A DNA stretch of 64,000 nucleotides from Bradyrhizobium agreste (GCF_016031625.1 NZ_JACCHP010000006.1:62001-126000); one strand, 5' to 3'; shown: positions 26,941 to 36,847, counted from the first letter of the stretch. Numbers and translations are program-made. The notes: generated from the sequence alone by a model not told the origin.

Positions 26941-29900
26941 ATGCTGAATCAGATGGCGAGCATCCCTGATCGAGGAACTTGGCCTCTCTTGCTGGAAGAA
27001 GGCGGCTGCGGCTGGTCAGATGTCATCGCCCGAGGCTCATGGCCCCCGACCGGCGCCTGGGCATTGAATCGATTTTGGGTCTCGCCGAATGCGGACCGCC
27101 CGACTGGCTGGCCGGATTTCCTGTCCCGCGCAATTGCGGGTATCGGGGCTGGTCAGACGGCAACTGCATTGCTGTCGCGTAGCGGCTTGGGTGGGACGCT
27201 GCGCGTCGGTACCTCGCCATTCCAGTCGAAATTGGCCGCTCTGCTCTCGAGCTCAGCAATCCTGGTCACTCGATCCAATGCAGGGGGCCCGGCGCTCTCA
27301 TCCATGCCCGATCGTGAGGTGGTGCAGTCATCGTCAATATCGAGCGCCGGCGCCGCTCATTGGATCAATTCGAGCGATCGCTACGGTCCATCTGCGCTGG
27401 AGAGGTTCTGGACCACATCGCACGAGGAGCCAGTCAGCGGGTCGGAGCACCTGCCCAGTGCGATGGCGGGAATGGCAGGTCAGCCGGCGCCTGACTCGAG
27501 ATTGGTGGATCAGTTGTCAACGTCCGCGACGTTGAACAGGCAGGCCTCGTTCCTGCCGTCCCCCGCCGAGGCTGCACTGACTTTCGGCACACGCGCTGCA
27601 TCTGCTGTCAGTTCTTGCCCGACAGGTTCGCTGACCGTAACGACGGACAGTGCGGACTACGCGCCCGGCAGTATGGCGACGTTTACGGCAGCCGGAACCC
27701 GGTCGGGAGCGGCGGTCACTTTTAATATTGCCGACCTGGAGAGCGCGCCCGGCGCTAACGGCATTGCCGATGCCTATGCGCCCTTCACCGTCAAGGATGG
27801 CGGCACCGGCGACATGGACGGGCTGGCCAATGGGACGGTCGTCGCGCAATGGCAGGTGCCGGCTGATGGCCGCGCGACCGGCGCTACCTTGCAACTCACC
27901 GCCACCTCCGGCGCCCAAACGGGCACGGCGATCTTCAGCGACGCGAGCAACAGAATTGTGACGGAGAATCAACTGCCGGGTACGCCGAAGAGCACATGGG
28001 CAATCCACGGCTCGATCGCGAGCCAGGGAGACTCGCAGATTGAAGGCTTTGCAACGCAGATCAGCACCAATGCCGGACAGACTGTCTCTTTCAAGATTGA
28101 CACGGCTTCGGCAGTGAAGGGCTACACCCTCGATATCTACCGGCTTGGCTACTATGGCGGCAATGGCGCGCGGCTGATCACCAGTATGCATCATACCGGA
28201 ACGGTCAATCAGCCGAGCCCGATCTTCAATTCTGCGACCAACACTGTCGATGCAGGCAACTGGTCTGTGACAGATTCATGGATCATCCCGAGCACAGCGG
28301 TTTCGGGCGTCTACTTCGCGAAGCTGACGTCGGATACCGGGAATTACCAGAACATGATTCCGTTCATTGTCCGCAATGACGGCATAGCCTCAGATATTTT
28401 GTTCCAGACCAGCGATACGACTTGGGAGGCATACAATCCGTGGGGCGGATACAATCTGTATCAGGGACCGAGCGGAACGAACAGCGATCGTGCCTTTGAG
28501 GTGAGCTACAATCGCCCAATCGCGATGAATTCCACGTCAAATCTAGCCGGCCCGCAGGACTTCCTCTTCGGCGAAGAGTACGCTGCGATCTACTGGCTGG
28601 AGCAGAACGGCTACAATCTCAACTATATCTCCGGTATCGACGCCGCGACCAACGCCGGACTGCTGCTCAACACCAAGGCCTACATCGATGTTGGCCACGA
28701 TGAATACTGGTCTCAATCGCAGTTCGCCAATGTCAAGGCGGCGCGCGATGCGGGTGTAAATCTCGCTTTCTTGAGCGGCAACGAAATTTATTGGGACACC
28801 CAGTTGGCACCGAGTTTCGATGCCAGCCACACACCGAACCGAAGTGTTATCGAGTACAAAGATATCTGGAGCGGGGCTCAACTAGATCCGGACGGCACCG
28901 CCAACGGCGGCGCCGGCATTTTTCGCGATCCTGTCTATGGACCTGGAAATCCGGAGAATTCCCTTTCCGGTACGATTTTCACGGTCGACGAATTCGGTAC
29001 GCTCGACAACGTGACGATTCCCGCCAGCATGTCGCAGCTGCGCTTCTGGAGAGACACCAGCATCGCCAGCGGCAACGGAGGAACGCTGACACGGCTGCTC
29101 GGCTACGAGTGGGACAGCGATCTCGACAACGGCGTCCGGCCAAGCGGGCTGATCGACATGTCGTCGACAACAAGAAACGTTGGCACGCTGCTGCTAGATA
29201 ATGGGCTGACAACTGGTCCTGGAACCGCTACGCATAATCTAACCCTCTACCGTGATCCGAGCAGCGGCGCGTTGGTTTTCGGCGCCGGCACTGTCATGTG
29301 GTCCTGGGGGCTGTCGAACCAATACGCTCCGTACAAGGGCCTCACTGCACCAGTCAGCACCGCCGTGCAGCAATCAATGGTGAACCTGTTTGCCGACATG
29401 GGAGTGATGCCGCAGACGTTGCAGACGGGCCTCGTTGCCGCCCAGGCATCAACCGATCACACTGCGCCGTCCGCGGTTATCAGTTCCCCAGCGGGCGGGA
29501 CGAGCGTCAGTCAGGGCCAGTCCGTCACGATTACGGGCACCGCATCGGACGTTAGTGGACGCGTGGCCGGCATCGAAGTGTCGACCGACGGCGGCACGAC
29601 GTGGCATCCGGCGGGCGGAACGACGAACTGGACCTACACTTGGATCGCCTCCGGTGCCGGTACACATGTTATCGAGGCGCGCGCAAGCGATGACAGTGTC
29701 AATCTGCAGGCGACCCCTGCCACAGTCAGCATCAACGTTACAGGAACTAGCGGCGTAGGAAGCTTCTTCACTGCATCCAACGTACCGGCACAGATCAATC
29801 TGAATGACGGAAAGGCAATTGAGGTGGGCGTGAAGTTCACCTCCTCAGTGGCCGGTCAAATCACCGCCCTGAAGTTCTATCGAAGTCCAAACGACACGGG

Positions 29901-32895
29901 CTCCGATCTCCTCGACCTTTGGAGCTCAACCGGTACAAAACTCGCCAGCGCAAGCTTTAGCAACACGACGGCAAGCGGTTGGCAGACAGTCAACCTAGCG
30001 ACGCCCGTCGCGATCAGCGCCAATACAACCTATATCGCCTCATATCACACCAGTGGTACTTACGTTGCCACGAGCAATTTCTTCGCCAATGCGTTCACGA
30101 GCGGCACTTTGACGGCGCCCTCGTCCAGCTCTTCGGGCGGCAACGGCGTCTATTCCTATGGCGGTACCAGCACCGCCGGCATTTTTCCAAGCAGCACGTT
30201 CGCTTCCTCCAACTACTGGGCCGACGTGGTGTTCGTGAGCTCGACCACTAACACGTCGCCAACGGCCGTCGCCGACACTGCCAGCGCCACGGAGAAGGGC
30301 GGGGTCAACAACAGCACGGGTGGTTCGCCGGCCACCGGCAACGTGCTGACCAACGATACCGATCCCGATGCGGGAGACACGAAAAACGTCACCGCCGTCA
30401 GCTTCGGCTCGACCTCGGGTACGGTCGGTTCGGCGCTCAATGGAGCGCACGGCAGCCTCGTCCTCAATGCCTCTGGCGCGTTCACGTATACGGTCAATGA
30501 AACGGATCCGGCCGTGCAGGCCCTGAGACTATCGACCGATACACTGACCGATGTCTTCAATTATACAATGCGCGACACCGCGGGTGCGACGTCGTCGACT
30601 ACACTCACCGTGACGGTCCACGGCGCCAATGATGCGCCGGTGCTCGCCATCCAAACTGGCAATCAGACCGCGACGGTCGGCTCGGCGTTCTCGCTGACGT
30701 TGCCTGCCGGCACGTTCACCGACGTCGATTCTGGCGACTCGCTCACCTATGCTGCGACCCGTGGCGACGGTACGGCACTTCCCTCGTGGTTAACCTTCAA
30801 CGCGTCGACCCGGACCTTCAGCGGCACGCCGGCATCGTCTGACGTCGGAACGCTGAGCGTGAGGACGACTGCGACGGATCTGGGCAGTCTCTCTGCAAGC
30901 GAGACATTCAACATCAACGTGACGACGACTGCGAACACGCCGCCGACCGCGGTCGCCGACACGGGCGATACCACCGAGAAAGGTGGAGTGAACAACAGCA
31001 CGGGTGGCTCGCCGGCCACCGGCAACGTGCTGACCAACGATACCGATCCCGATGCGGGAGACACGAAAACCGTCACCGCCGTCAGCTTCGGCTCAACCTC
31101 GGGTACGGTCGGTTCGGCGCTCAATGGAGCGCACGGCAGCCTCGTCCTCAATGCCTCTGGCGCGTTCACGTATACGGTCAATGAAACGGATCCGGCCGTG
31201 CAGGCCTTGAGACTATCGACCGATACACTGACCGATGTCTTCAATTATACAATGCGCGACACCGCGGGTGCGACGTCGTCGACTACACTCACCGTGACGG
31301 TCCACGGCGCCAATGATGCGCCGGTGCTCGCCATCCAAACTGGCAATCAGACCGCGACGGTCGGCTCGGCGTTCTCGCTGACGTTGCCTGCCGGCACGTT
31401 CACCGACGTCGATTCTGGCGACTCGCTTGCCTACACGGCGACGTCCGCTGACGGAACGGCACTTCCGTCATGGTTGACCTTCAACGCCTCGACCCGGACC
31501 TTCAGCGGAACGCCAGCCTCCGGTAATGTCGGCACTCTCAGCGTCAAAACATCGGCAACCGACCTCGGAGGCCTGTCAGCCAGCGAGACATTCAATATAG
31601 CCGTCTCCACAGCGCCCTCAACGGTGAGTCTCTTCTCGAGTTCGGGCACGCCGGCAATCCTGTCTGATTCGGATGCATCGCAGGTCAATCTAGGCGTGCG
31701 ATTCACCTCTTCGACTGCCGGAACGATCACGGCAATCAAGTATTACAAGAGCGCCAATGACACCGGTACGCATACCGGCTCGTTGTGGAGCAGCACGGGC
31801 ACGCTACTGGCAAGCGCCACGTTTACCAACGAGACCAGCAGTGGATGGCAAACGGTCACATTCAGCAGTCCCGTTTCCATTTCTGCAGGCACGACCTATG
31901 TCGCAAGCTTCCACAGCAATGGTCACTATGCCGACACGACTAACTTCTTCACCACGGCGTTTACCAACGGCCCGCTGACGGCTCCCTCCGGCAATAATGG
32001 CGTGTACACCTATGGCACCGTAAACCTTTTCCCGACCAGCACATTCAACGCCACGAATTACTGGGTGGATGTGGTGTTCAGTACGTCGAGTGGTGGTACG
32101 AACCAGTCGCCGATCGCCAATAATGACAGTGGCTTCAACGCCACCCAGGGCGTTCCGCTGAGTATCTCCGGAGCATCGCTACTTGCCAATGACAGCGATC
32201 CGGATGGCGATGCGCTGACGATCACGGGGGTCAGTGGGGCTGTCAATGGCACCGCCAGCTTCAATGCGCAGGGCAACACGGTAACGTTCACTGCGGCAAG
32301 CAACTACACTGGACCGGCTTCGTTCGTCTACGCGATCTCGGATGGTCGGGGTGGGGCGGCCAGCGCAACGGTGAACTTGACCGTTCATGCCCCCTCATCA
32401 ACGACGGTAAGCCTCTTCAGCTCGAATCCGACGCCGAGTGTTGTCTCGGTCAATGATGCGAATTCCGTGGAGCTCGGAATGAAGTTCCAGGCATCCACCT
32501 CGGGCGACATCACGGGTCTGCGCTTCTACAAGGGGCCATCGAACACCGGGACGCACGTCGCGGACCTCTGGAGCAGCACGGGGACCTTGCTGGCGACGGC
32601 AACCTTTACCAACGAGACCGCGAGCGGCTGGCAACAGGTCAATTTCGCGACGCCAGTCACGATCACGGCAGGGACGACCTATATCGCGGCCTACCACACC
32701 GCGGGAAGCTACTCGGCAGATCCCAACCTGTTTGCCAGTGCGGTGACCAACGGACCATTGACCGCCCCGTCATCCGCATCCAGCGGGGGGAACGGCGTCT
32801 ATGCATACGGATCCGGAAGCCTCTTCCCCACCAACACCTTCAACGCGACCAGCTACGCGGTTGACGTCCTCTTCAGGCCGCAGCTCGCTGCATAG
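26941..32895 (+). CDS. Giant multidomain secreted protein with dimethylformamidase-beta-like domain, VCBS/Ig and three DUF4082 domains
   Basis: The 1984-residue protein has no signal peptide and no clear RTX nonapeptides. Layout: a unique N-terminal part (1-225); an Ig-like segment (about 228-335, TTDSADYAPGSMATFTAAG); a domain like the C-terminal part of N,N-dimethylformamidase beta subunit (about 345-825) with DIYRLGYYGGNGAR, IDVGHDEYWS and FLSGNEIYW; an Ig domain (840-935); DUF4082 (940-1100); two near-identical VCBS plus Ig/cadherin-like units (1104-1330 and 1334-1557); DUF4082 (1560-1715); a cadherin-like domain (1720-1817); DUF4082 (1820-1984). A small protein, an ABC exporter and an HlyD adaptor follow at once, so type I secretion is the likely route. 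It could be a surface adhesin or a glycan-acting enzyme; no catalytic role is proven. Confidence 0.85.
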   Translation: MLNQMASIPDRGTWPLLLEEGGCGWSDVIARGSWPPTGAWALNRFWVSPNADRPTGWPDFLSRAIAGIGAGQTATALLSRSGLGGTLRVGTSPFQSKLAALLSSSAILVTRSNAGGPALSSMPDREVVQSSSISSAGAAHWINSSDRYGPSALERFWTTSHEEPVSGSEHLPSAMAGMAGQPAPDSRLVDQLSTSATLNRQASFLPSPAEAALTFGTRAASAVSSCPTGSLTVTTDSADYAPGSMATFTAAGTRSGAAVTFNIADLESAPGANGIADAYAPFTVKDGGTGDMDGLANGTVVAQWQVPADGRATGATLQLTATSGAQTGTAIFSDASNRIVTENQLPGTPKSTWAIHGSIASQGDSQIEGFATQISTNAGQTVSFKIDTASAVKGYTLDIYRLGYYGGNGARLITSMHHTGTVNQPSPIFNSATNTVDAGNWSVTDSWIIPSTAVSGVYFAKLTSDTGNYQNMIPFIVRNDGIASDILFQTSDTTWEAYNPWGGYNLYQGPSGTNSDRAFEVSYNRPIAMNSTSNLAGPQDFLFGEEYAAIYWLEQNGYNLNYISGIDAATNAGLLLNTKAYIDVGHDEYWSQSQFANVKAARDAGVNLAFLSGNEIYWDTQLAPSFDASHTPNRSVIEYKDIWSGAQLDPDGTANGGAGIFRDPVYGPGNPENSLSGTIFTVDEFGTLDNVTIPASMSQLRFWRDTSIASGNGGTLTRLLGYEWDSDLDNGVRPSGLIDMSSTTRNVGTLLLDNGLTTGPGTATHNLTLYRDPSSGALVFGAGTVMWSWGLSNQYAPYKGLTAPVSTAVQQSMVNLFADMGVMPQTLQTGLVAAQASTDHTAPSAVISSPAGGTSVSQGQSVTITGTASDVSGRVAGIEVSTDGGTTWHPAGGTTNWTYTWIASGAGTHVIEARASDDSVNLQATPATVSINVTGTSGVGSFFTASNVPAQINLNDGKAIEVGVKFTSSVAGQITALKFYRSPNDTGSDLLDLWSSTGTKLASASFSNTTASGWQTVNLATPVAISANTTYIASYHTSGTYVATSNFFANAFTSGTLTAPSSSSSGGNGVYSYGGTSTAGIFPSSTFASSNYWADVVFVSSTTNTSPTAVADTASATEKGGVNNSTGGSPATGNVLTNDTDPDAGDTKNVTAVSFGSTSGTVGSALNGAHGSLVLNASGAFTYTVNETDPAVQALRLSTDTLTDVFNYTMRDTAGATSSTTLTVTVHGANDAPVLAIQTGNQTATVGSAFSLTLPAGTFTDVDSGDSLTYAATRGDGTALPSWLTFNASTRTFSGTPASSDVGTLSVRTTATDLGSLSASETFNINVTTTANTPPTAVADTGDTTEKGGVNNSTGGSPATGNVLTNDTDPDAGDTKTVTAVSFGSTSGTVGSALNGAHGSLVLNASGAFTYTVNETDPAVQALRLSTDTLTDVFNYTMRDTAGATSSTTLTVTVHGANDAPVLAIQTGNQTATVGSAFSLTLPAGTFTDVDSGDSLAYTATSADGTALPSWLTFNASTRTFSGTPASGNVGTLSVKTSATDLGGLSASETFNIAVSTAPSTVSLFSSSGTPAILSDSDASQVNLGVRFTSSTAGTITAIKYYKSANDTGTHTGSLWSSTGTLLASATFTNETSSGWQTVTFSSPVSISAGTTYVASFHSNGHYADTTNFFTTAFTNGPLTAPSGNNGVYTYGTVNLFPTSTFNATNYWVDVVFSTSSGGTNQSPIANNDSGFNATQGVPLSISGASLLANDSDPDGDALTITGVSGAVNGTASFNAQGNTVTFTAASNYTGPASFVYAISDGRGGAASATVNLTVHAPSSTTVSLFSSNPTPSVVSVNDANSVELGMKFQASTSGDITGLRFYKGPSNTGTHVADLWSSTGTLLATATFTNETASGWQQVNFATPVTITAGTTYIAAYHTAGSYSADPNLFASAVTNGPLTAPSSASSGGNGVYAYGSGSLFPTNTFNATSYAVDVLFRPQLAA
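30307..31434 (+). repeat. Near-identical in-frame direct repeat inside the giant gene (684-base period)
   Basis: Bases 30307-30750 and 30991-31434 are almost identical: by eye four differences in about 444 positions, one of which changes Asn to Thr. The period is 684 bases (228 codons), so each unit encodes one VCBS plus one Ig/cadherin-like domain. The bases between the two copies diverge. The identity at DNA level points to recent duplication or gene conversion. Confidence 0.92.
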
Positions 32896-32905
32896 GAGAA
32901 CCGGA

Positions 32906-33241
32906 ATGCACGCCGAAATCTATACCGACGGGGTGGATGAGGTCACAATAGGGGGGGCGATCGTGCGGGTGGACTTGTTCAGTCTCTCGCCCACGGAACG
33001 TGACGCCAACAATGCGCCCAAAAAGGTGTTCCGACAGAGGCTGATCTTTTCGGCGGAATCCTTCGCGAACTCGGTCGAGGTGATGCAAAACGCGCTCCAG
33101 GGTCTGGTGGACGCCGGCGTCGTCCAGCGCAATCGGCCAAGGCCGCCGATGACACCGCCACAGGCAGCCGCACGAGTTGAGTCTTCGTCATCGGTTTCGG
33201 ACAGCTCCCGATCTCCAAATGTCTCAACCAACTTCCGTTGA
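32906..33241 (+). CDS. Small protein between secreted giant and its ABC exporter
   Basis: This 111-residue cytosolic protein of no recognised family reads MHAEIYTDGVDEVTIGGAIVR, then a segment with FRQRLIFSAESFANSVEVM and NALQGLVDAGVVQRN, and a Pro/Ser-rich tail. A TAGGAGAAC ribosome-binding site 10 bases after the giant gene's stop fixes the ATG at 32906. Its end overlaps the exporter start by 23 bases, so it is translated within the same unit. The placement between substrate and exporter suggests a chaperone or specificity factor for secretion, but this is only inferred. Confidence 0.75.
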   Translation: MHAEIYTDGVDEVTIGGAIVRVDLFSLSPTERDANNAPKKVFRQRLIFSAESFANSVEVMQNALQGLVDAGVVQRNRPRPPMTPPQAAARVESSSSVSDSSRSPNVSTNFR

Positions 33242-35423
33242 AATTGAGAGGTTTGAAGCAGCACCGCCTTCGTCGGAGGACGAGCCGCGTCGGGCAACTC
33301 AAACCGCCCTCGAGTGCCTGTCAAGGATCGCTGGCCATCATGGCATCGATCTGCCGTGGGAGCGACTGCGGCACGCCTATGCTGTCGACGAGACCGGCAT
33401 CTCGACCGACCTCTTGCTGCGCATGGCCCGTGATGCGGGCCTTCGTGCCCGCACAGTGCAACTCGACTGGAAAGCGATATGTCGGCTCGGCGAAGCTTAT
33501 CCGGCTCTTGTTCAGCTCACGAACCAGAACTGGGTCCTCGTGGTCGGCACCGATCCGCAATCCGACGCGGTATCAATCTTTGATCCGCTGGCAGAACGGA
33601 AGGACGAGCCGCTGCTTGTTGACAAGGAGCGGTTTTGCGCCCGATGGATCGGAAATACCATCCTGTTCAAGCGCGAGAGTCGCCCCGCAGCGGATCGTCG
33701 GGCCTTTGGATTACGATGGTTCGTGCCCGAGATGGCCCGCGAATGGCGTTTGTTGTCCGACGTCGCAATCGCCGCCGTGTTCCTGTATGCACTCGGTCTC
33801 GCGCTTCCGATCTTCTTTCAACTCGTGATCGACAAGGTTCTCGTGCACGAGAGTCTCACGACGTTCTACGTGCTCTCCGCTGGCGTGATCATTTCGCTCT
33901 GCTTCGACGCAATATTCAGCTTCTTGCGGCGGTATCTCCTTCTCTATGCGACGAACAAGATCGACATCCGGGTCGCGACGAGGACGTTTCGGCATCTGTT
34001 GGGACTTCCGGTGACCTTCTTCGAGCGCATCTCGTCGGGTGTGCTGGTGAAGCACATGCAGCAGGCCGGAAGAATACGTGAGTTTCTGACCGGCCGATTG
34101 TTCTTGACCGTCTTGGACGCGTTGTCGCTGTTCGTCGTCCTGCCGGTCCTCGCGCTCTACAGCATCAAACTGACATGTGTTGTGCTGGCCTTCACGGCCG
34201 TCAGCGCAAGTGTAATCGCCATCTTGATGGGGCCGTTCCGGCGGCGCCTCTACCAGCTGTATCAGGCCGAGGCCGGTCGGCAGGCTCTCTTGGTCGAAAC
34301 CGTGCACGGGATGCGCACCGTGAAGTCGTTGGCCATGGAGCCCAGTCAGAACAGGACGTGGGACGATCGCTGCGCGCAGTCGGTATCGATGCGGTTTGGG
34401 GTTGAAAAGATTTCGGCGGGTGCTCAAGCGCTGACCGGCTTCCTCGAGAAGATGATGACGGTCGGGATCGTCGCCCTTGGCGCGCTCGACGTCTTCGCCG
34501 GCGAGATGACGATCGGAGCCCTTGTAGCCTTCAACATGTTGGCGGGACGGGTTTCGGGGCCGCTGGTGCAGATGGTGACCATGGTCCACGAATATCAGGA
34601 GGTTGCGCTTTCCGTTAAGATGCTCGGCGAGGTCATGAATACGGAGCTGGAACGGGGCGGTCACCGCGAGGGCCTGCGGCCCGATTTTGTCGGCCAGATC
34701 GAGTTTGAAAACGTCACGTTCCGCTATGGCGAGGGTGCGCCGGCCCTGGACGACGTGTCGTTCTCAATCGCGCCCGGCTCGATCTTTGGCATTGTTGGCC
34801 GGAGCGGCTCGGGCAAGACGACGCTGACGCGGCTTATCGCGGGGATGTACCCGGTGCAGCAGGGATTGTTGCGGATCGACGGCCACGATTCGCGCGAGAT
34901 CGACCTTACTCATCTGCGGCGGAATCTCGGGATCGTGCTCCAGGAGAATTTCCTGTTCAGGGGGACAGTGCGCGAAAACATCGCCTGTGTGAGGCGGGAC
35001 GCCACTTTCGCGGAGGTTGTCCTGGCGGCGCAGCTCGCCGGCGCGGACGAGTTCATTGAACGGCTGCCGAGGGGATTCGATACCATGCTCGAAGAGCAGG
35101 CATCGAACCTGTCAGGCGGGCAGAAGCAGCGGCTTGCGATCGCGCGTGCCTTGATCGTCAACCCGCGGATCCTGATCCTCGATGAAGCGACAAGCGCACT
35201 GGATTCCGAGAGTGAGGCGATCATTCGGCGCAATCTCCGACGTATCGCAGAGGGACGGACCGTCATCATCGTATCGCACCGGCTTTCAATGCTGTCGGAT
35301 GCAAGCCAGATTCTGGTGATCGACCGTGGGCGGATCGTCGACGTCGATCGTCACGACGCGCTGCTGTCGAAGTGCACCTTCTACAGGCATCTCTGGAACC
35401 AACAGACGAGACATGTCGCATGA
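33219..35423 (+). CDS. Type I secretion ABC exporter with degenerate C39-like domain (HlyB type)
   Basis: This 734-residue inner-membrane ABC protein has an N-terminal C39 peptidase-like domain (about 20-145), five or six TM segments (about 165-440) and an ATPase domain with Walker A GRSGSGKTT, signature LSGGQKQRLAIARAL, Walker B ILILDEATSALD and H-loop IIVSHRL. In the C39-like part the family's catalytic Cys position lies in TQTALECL without the usual Cys-Gly context, and the His position reads NWVLV. It therefore resembles the HlyB CLD, which binds unfolded substrate instead of cleaving a leader. The exporter belongs with the giant protein gene upstream and the HlyD gene downstream (ATGA overlap). 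Confidence 0.92.
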   Translation: MSQPTSVEIERFEAAPPSSEDEPRRATQTALECLSRIAGHHGIDLPWERLRHAYAVDETGISTDLLLRMARDAGLRARTVQLDWKAICRLGEAYPALVQLTNQNWVLVVGTDPQSDAVSIFDPLAERKDEPLLVDKERFCARWIGNTILFKRESRPAADRRAFGLRWFVPEMAREWRLLSDVAIAAVFLYALGLALPIFFQLVIDKVLVHESLTTFYVLSAGVIISLCFDAIFSFLRRYLLLYATNKIDIRVATRTFRHLLGLPVTFFERISSGVLVKHMQQAGRIREFLTGRLFLTVLDALSLFVVLPVLALYSIKLTCVVLAFTAVSASVIAILMGPFRRRLYQLYQAEAGRQALLVETVHGMRTVKSLAMEPSQNRTWDDRCAQSVSMRFGVEKISAGAQALTGFLEKMMTVGIVALGALDVFAGEMTIGALVAFNMLAGRVSGPLVQMVTMVHEYQEVALSVKMLGEVMNTELERGGHREGLRPDFVGQIEFENVTFRYGEGAPALDDVSFSIAPGSIFGIVGRSGSGKTTLTRLIAGMYPVQQGLLRIDGHDSREIDLTHLRRNLGIVLQENFLFRGTVRENIACVRRDATFAEVVLAAQLAGADEFIERLPRGFDTMLEEQASNLSGGQKQRLAIARALIVNPRILILDEATSALDSESEAIIRRNLRRIAEGRTVIIVSHRLSMLSDASQILVIDRGRIVDVDRHDALLSKCTFYRHLWNQQTRHVA

Positions 35424-36847
35424 CCGCGGCTGAGAAGACCCGGGCAGAGGCAGCCTCAGGCAGAGCCGGGGTTTCGCCCGCTTCGCCCACGAGACGCCGG
35501 CTCTTGAGACCCGCGCCAGCAGGTTCTCGCGTTGTCGCACAATTTCAATCAGACGCGGCCGAGATCGAGCAGCTGACGCCACCGCGTGTGGGACGGGTCA
35601 CGCTCTATTGTGTCGCCGCCCTGATCGCGGTCGCGATCACTTTTGCATCTGTGTCGCGTGTCGATATGATCGTGACGGCACAGGGTAAGCTGATCACGAC
35701 ACGTCCCAACCTCGTGGTACAGCCGTTGGAAACGTCGGTCGTTCGGGAGATTCGCGTCAAGGCCGGCGACTCCGTCAATCATGGCGACGTACTCGCGATC
35801 CTCGACCCGACATTTTCTCAAGCCGATCTCGATCAGCTGCGCAGCCGCTTGGCAGCTCTTGACGCCTCCATTGACCGGCTTCAGGCGGAGCTGGACGGTG
35901 CCGAGTACGGGATCGGGAAGTCCGCGAGTGCCGATCAGGCGCTGCAGCGGAAGGTATTCCTCCAGAGGAAGACAGCTTTCGATCTTCAGATCCAGAATTA
36001 TGATGCCCAGATTGCGTCCGCTCGGGCGAACTTGAAGACGGCCCAGGACGAGGAATTGGTTCTGACCCAGCGGCTGGACACCATGCAGTCCATCGAAGCC
36101 ATGCGAAATGCGTTGATGGCCAAGGAGGTCGGCTCAAGGTTGAACTTCCTGCTGTCCCGGGATGCGCGGCTGGAGGTCGAAAGCAATCTGGCGCGGGTTC
36201 GTGGCAGCATTGTCGACAACATGCATCGCTTGGACAAGGCCCGAGCAGACCAGAAGGTTTTCGCCGCCGAGTTTCGCCGCGCAGCCTATCAGGAACTCGT
36301 CGAAACGCTGCCAAAGCGCAACAGCACGGCGGAGGAGCTCAAGAAGGCGGAGCTGCGCCGGCAATTGATCGTGCTGAACGCACCCGCGGATGCGGTGGTG
36401 CTCGAAATTGCCAACCGGACGGTGGGATCGGTGGTCCGCGAGGCCGAAACGCTGTTTGTGCTGGTTCCTCGGGACGAGGCGCTGCGGGCGGAGGTCAATG
36501 TCGAGGGCAGGGATATCGGGCAGGTGGCGGTCGGGCAGGCTGTACGAGTGAAGTTCGAGGCATTTCCATTCCAGAAATACGGCACCGCTACTGGCGAGGT
36601 CGCCGTCATCAGCCAGGACTCGTTTTCGCCAGACGCGAAGGCCGAAGGTGCGCGCCGCTCGTCAGCTCCCTATTACCGCGTACTGATCGATTTGCGGGAC
36701 ACGCACCTTCGGCTGCCGCCCGAACGCCTTCAGTTAATCCCTGGCATGGCAATCACCGCAGAAATGAAGGTGGGGCGGCGAAGCGTGATTTCCTACTTCC
36801 TGTATCCCCTCCTGCGCGGATTGGATGAAAGCATCCGGGAATACTAA
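35420..36847 (+). CDS. HlyD-family membrane-fusion protein (type I secretion)
   Basis: This 475-residue periplasmic adaptor has one TM segment (about 70-90), a beta-barrel/lipoyl half (VVQPLETSVVREIRVKAGDSV), a long coiled-coil hairpin (about 145-310) and a second lipoyl half with VNVEGRDIGQVAVGQAVRVKF. It would bridge the ABC exporter to an outer-membrane TolC-like channel; no tolC gene is in the window. The ATG at 35420 overlaps the exporter stop in ATGA. The gene ends 82 bases before the convergent nucleotidyltransferase-like gene. Confidence 0.93.
   Translation: MTAAEKTRAEAASGRAGVSPASPTRRRLLRPAPAGSRVVAQFQSDAAEIEQLTPPRVGRVTLYCVAALIAVAITFASVSRVDMIVTAQGKLITTRPNLVVQPLETSVVREIRVKAGDSVNHGDVLAILDPTFSQADLDQLRSRLAALDASIDRLQAELDGAEYGIGKSASADQALQRKVFLQRKTAFDLQIQNYDAQIASARANLKTAQDEELVLTQRLDTMQSIEAMRNALMAKEVGSRLNFLLSRDARLEVESNLARVRGSIVDNMHRLDKARADQKVFAAEFRRAAYQELVETLPKRNSTAEELKKAELRRQLIVLNAPADAVVLEIANRTVGSVVREAETLFVLVPRDEALRAEVNVEGRDIGQVAVGQAVRVKFEAFPFQKYGTATGEVAVISQDSFSPDAKAEGARRSSAPYYRVLIDLRDTHLRLPPERLQLIPGMAITAEMKVGRRSVISYFLYPLLRGLDESIREY

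Noticed and set aside
30213..31244. Minus-strand frames that repeat themselves (115 and 165 residues)
   Set aside because: They are antisense shadows of the duplicated VCBS units and repeat only because the DNA repeats.
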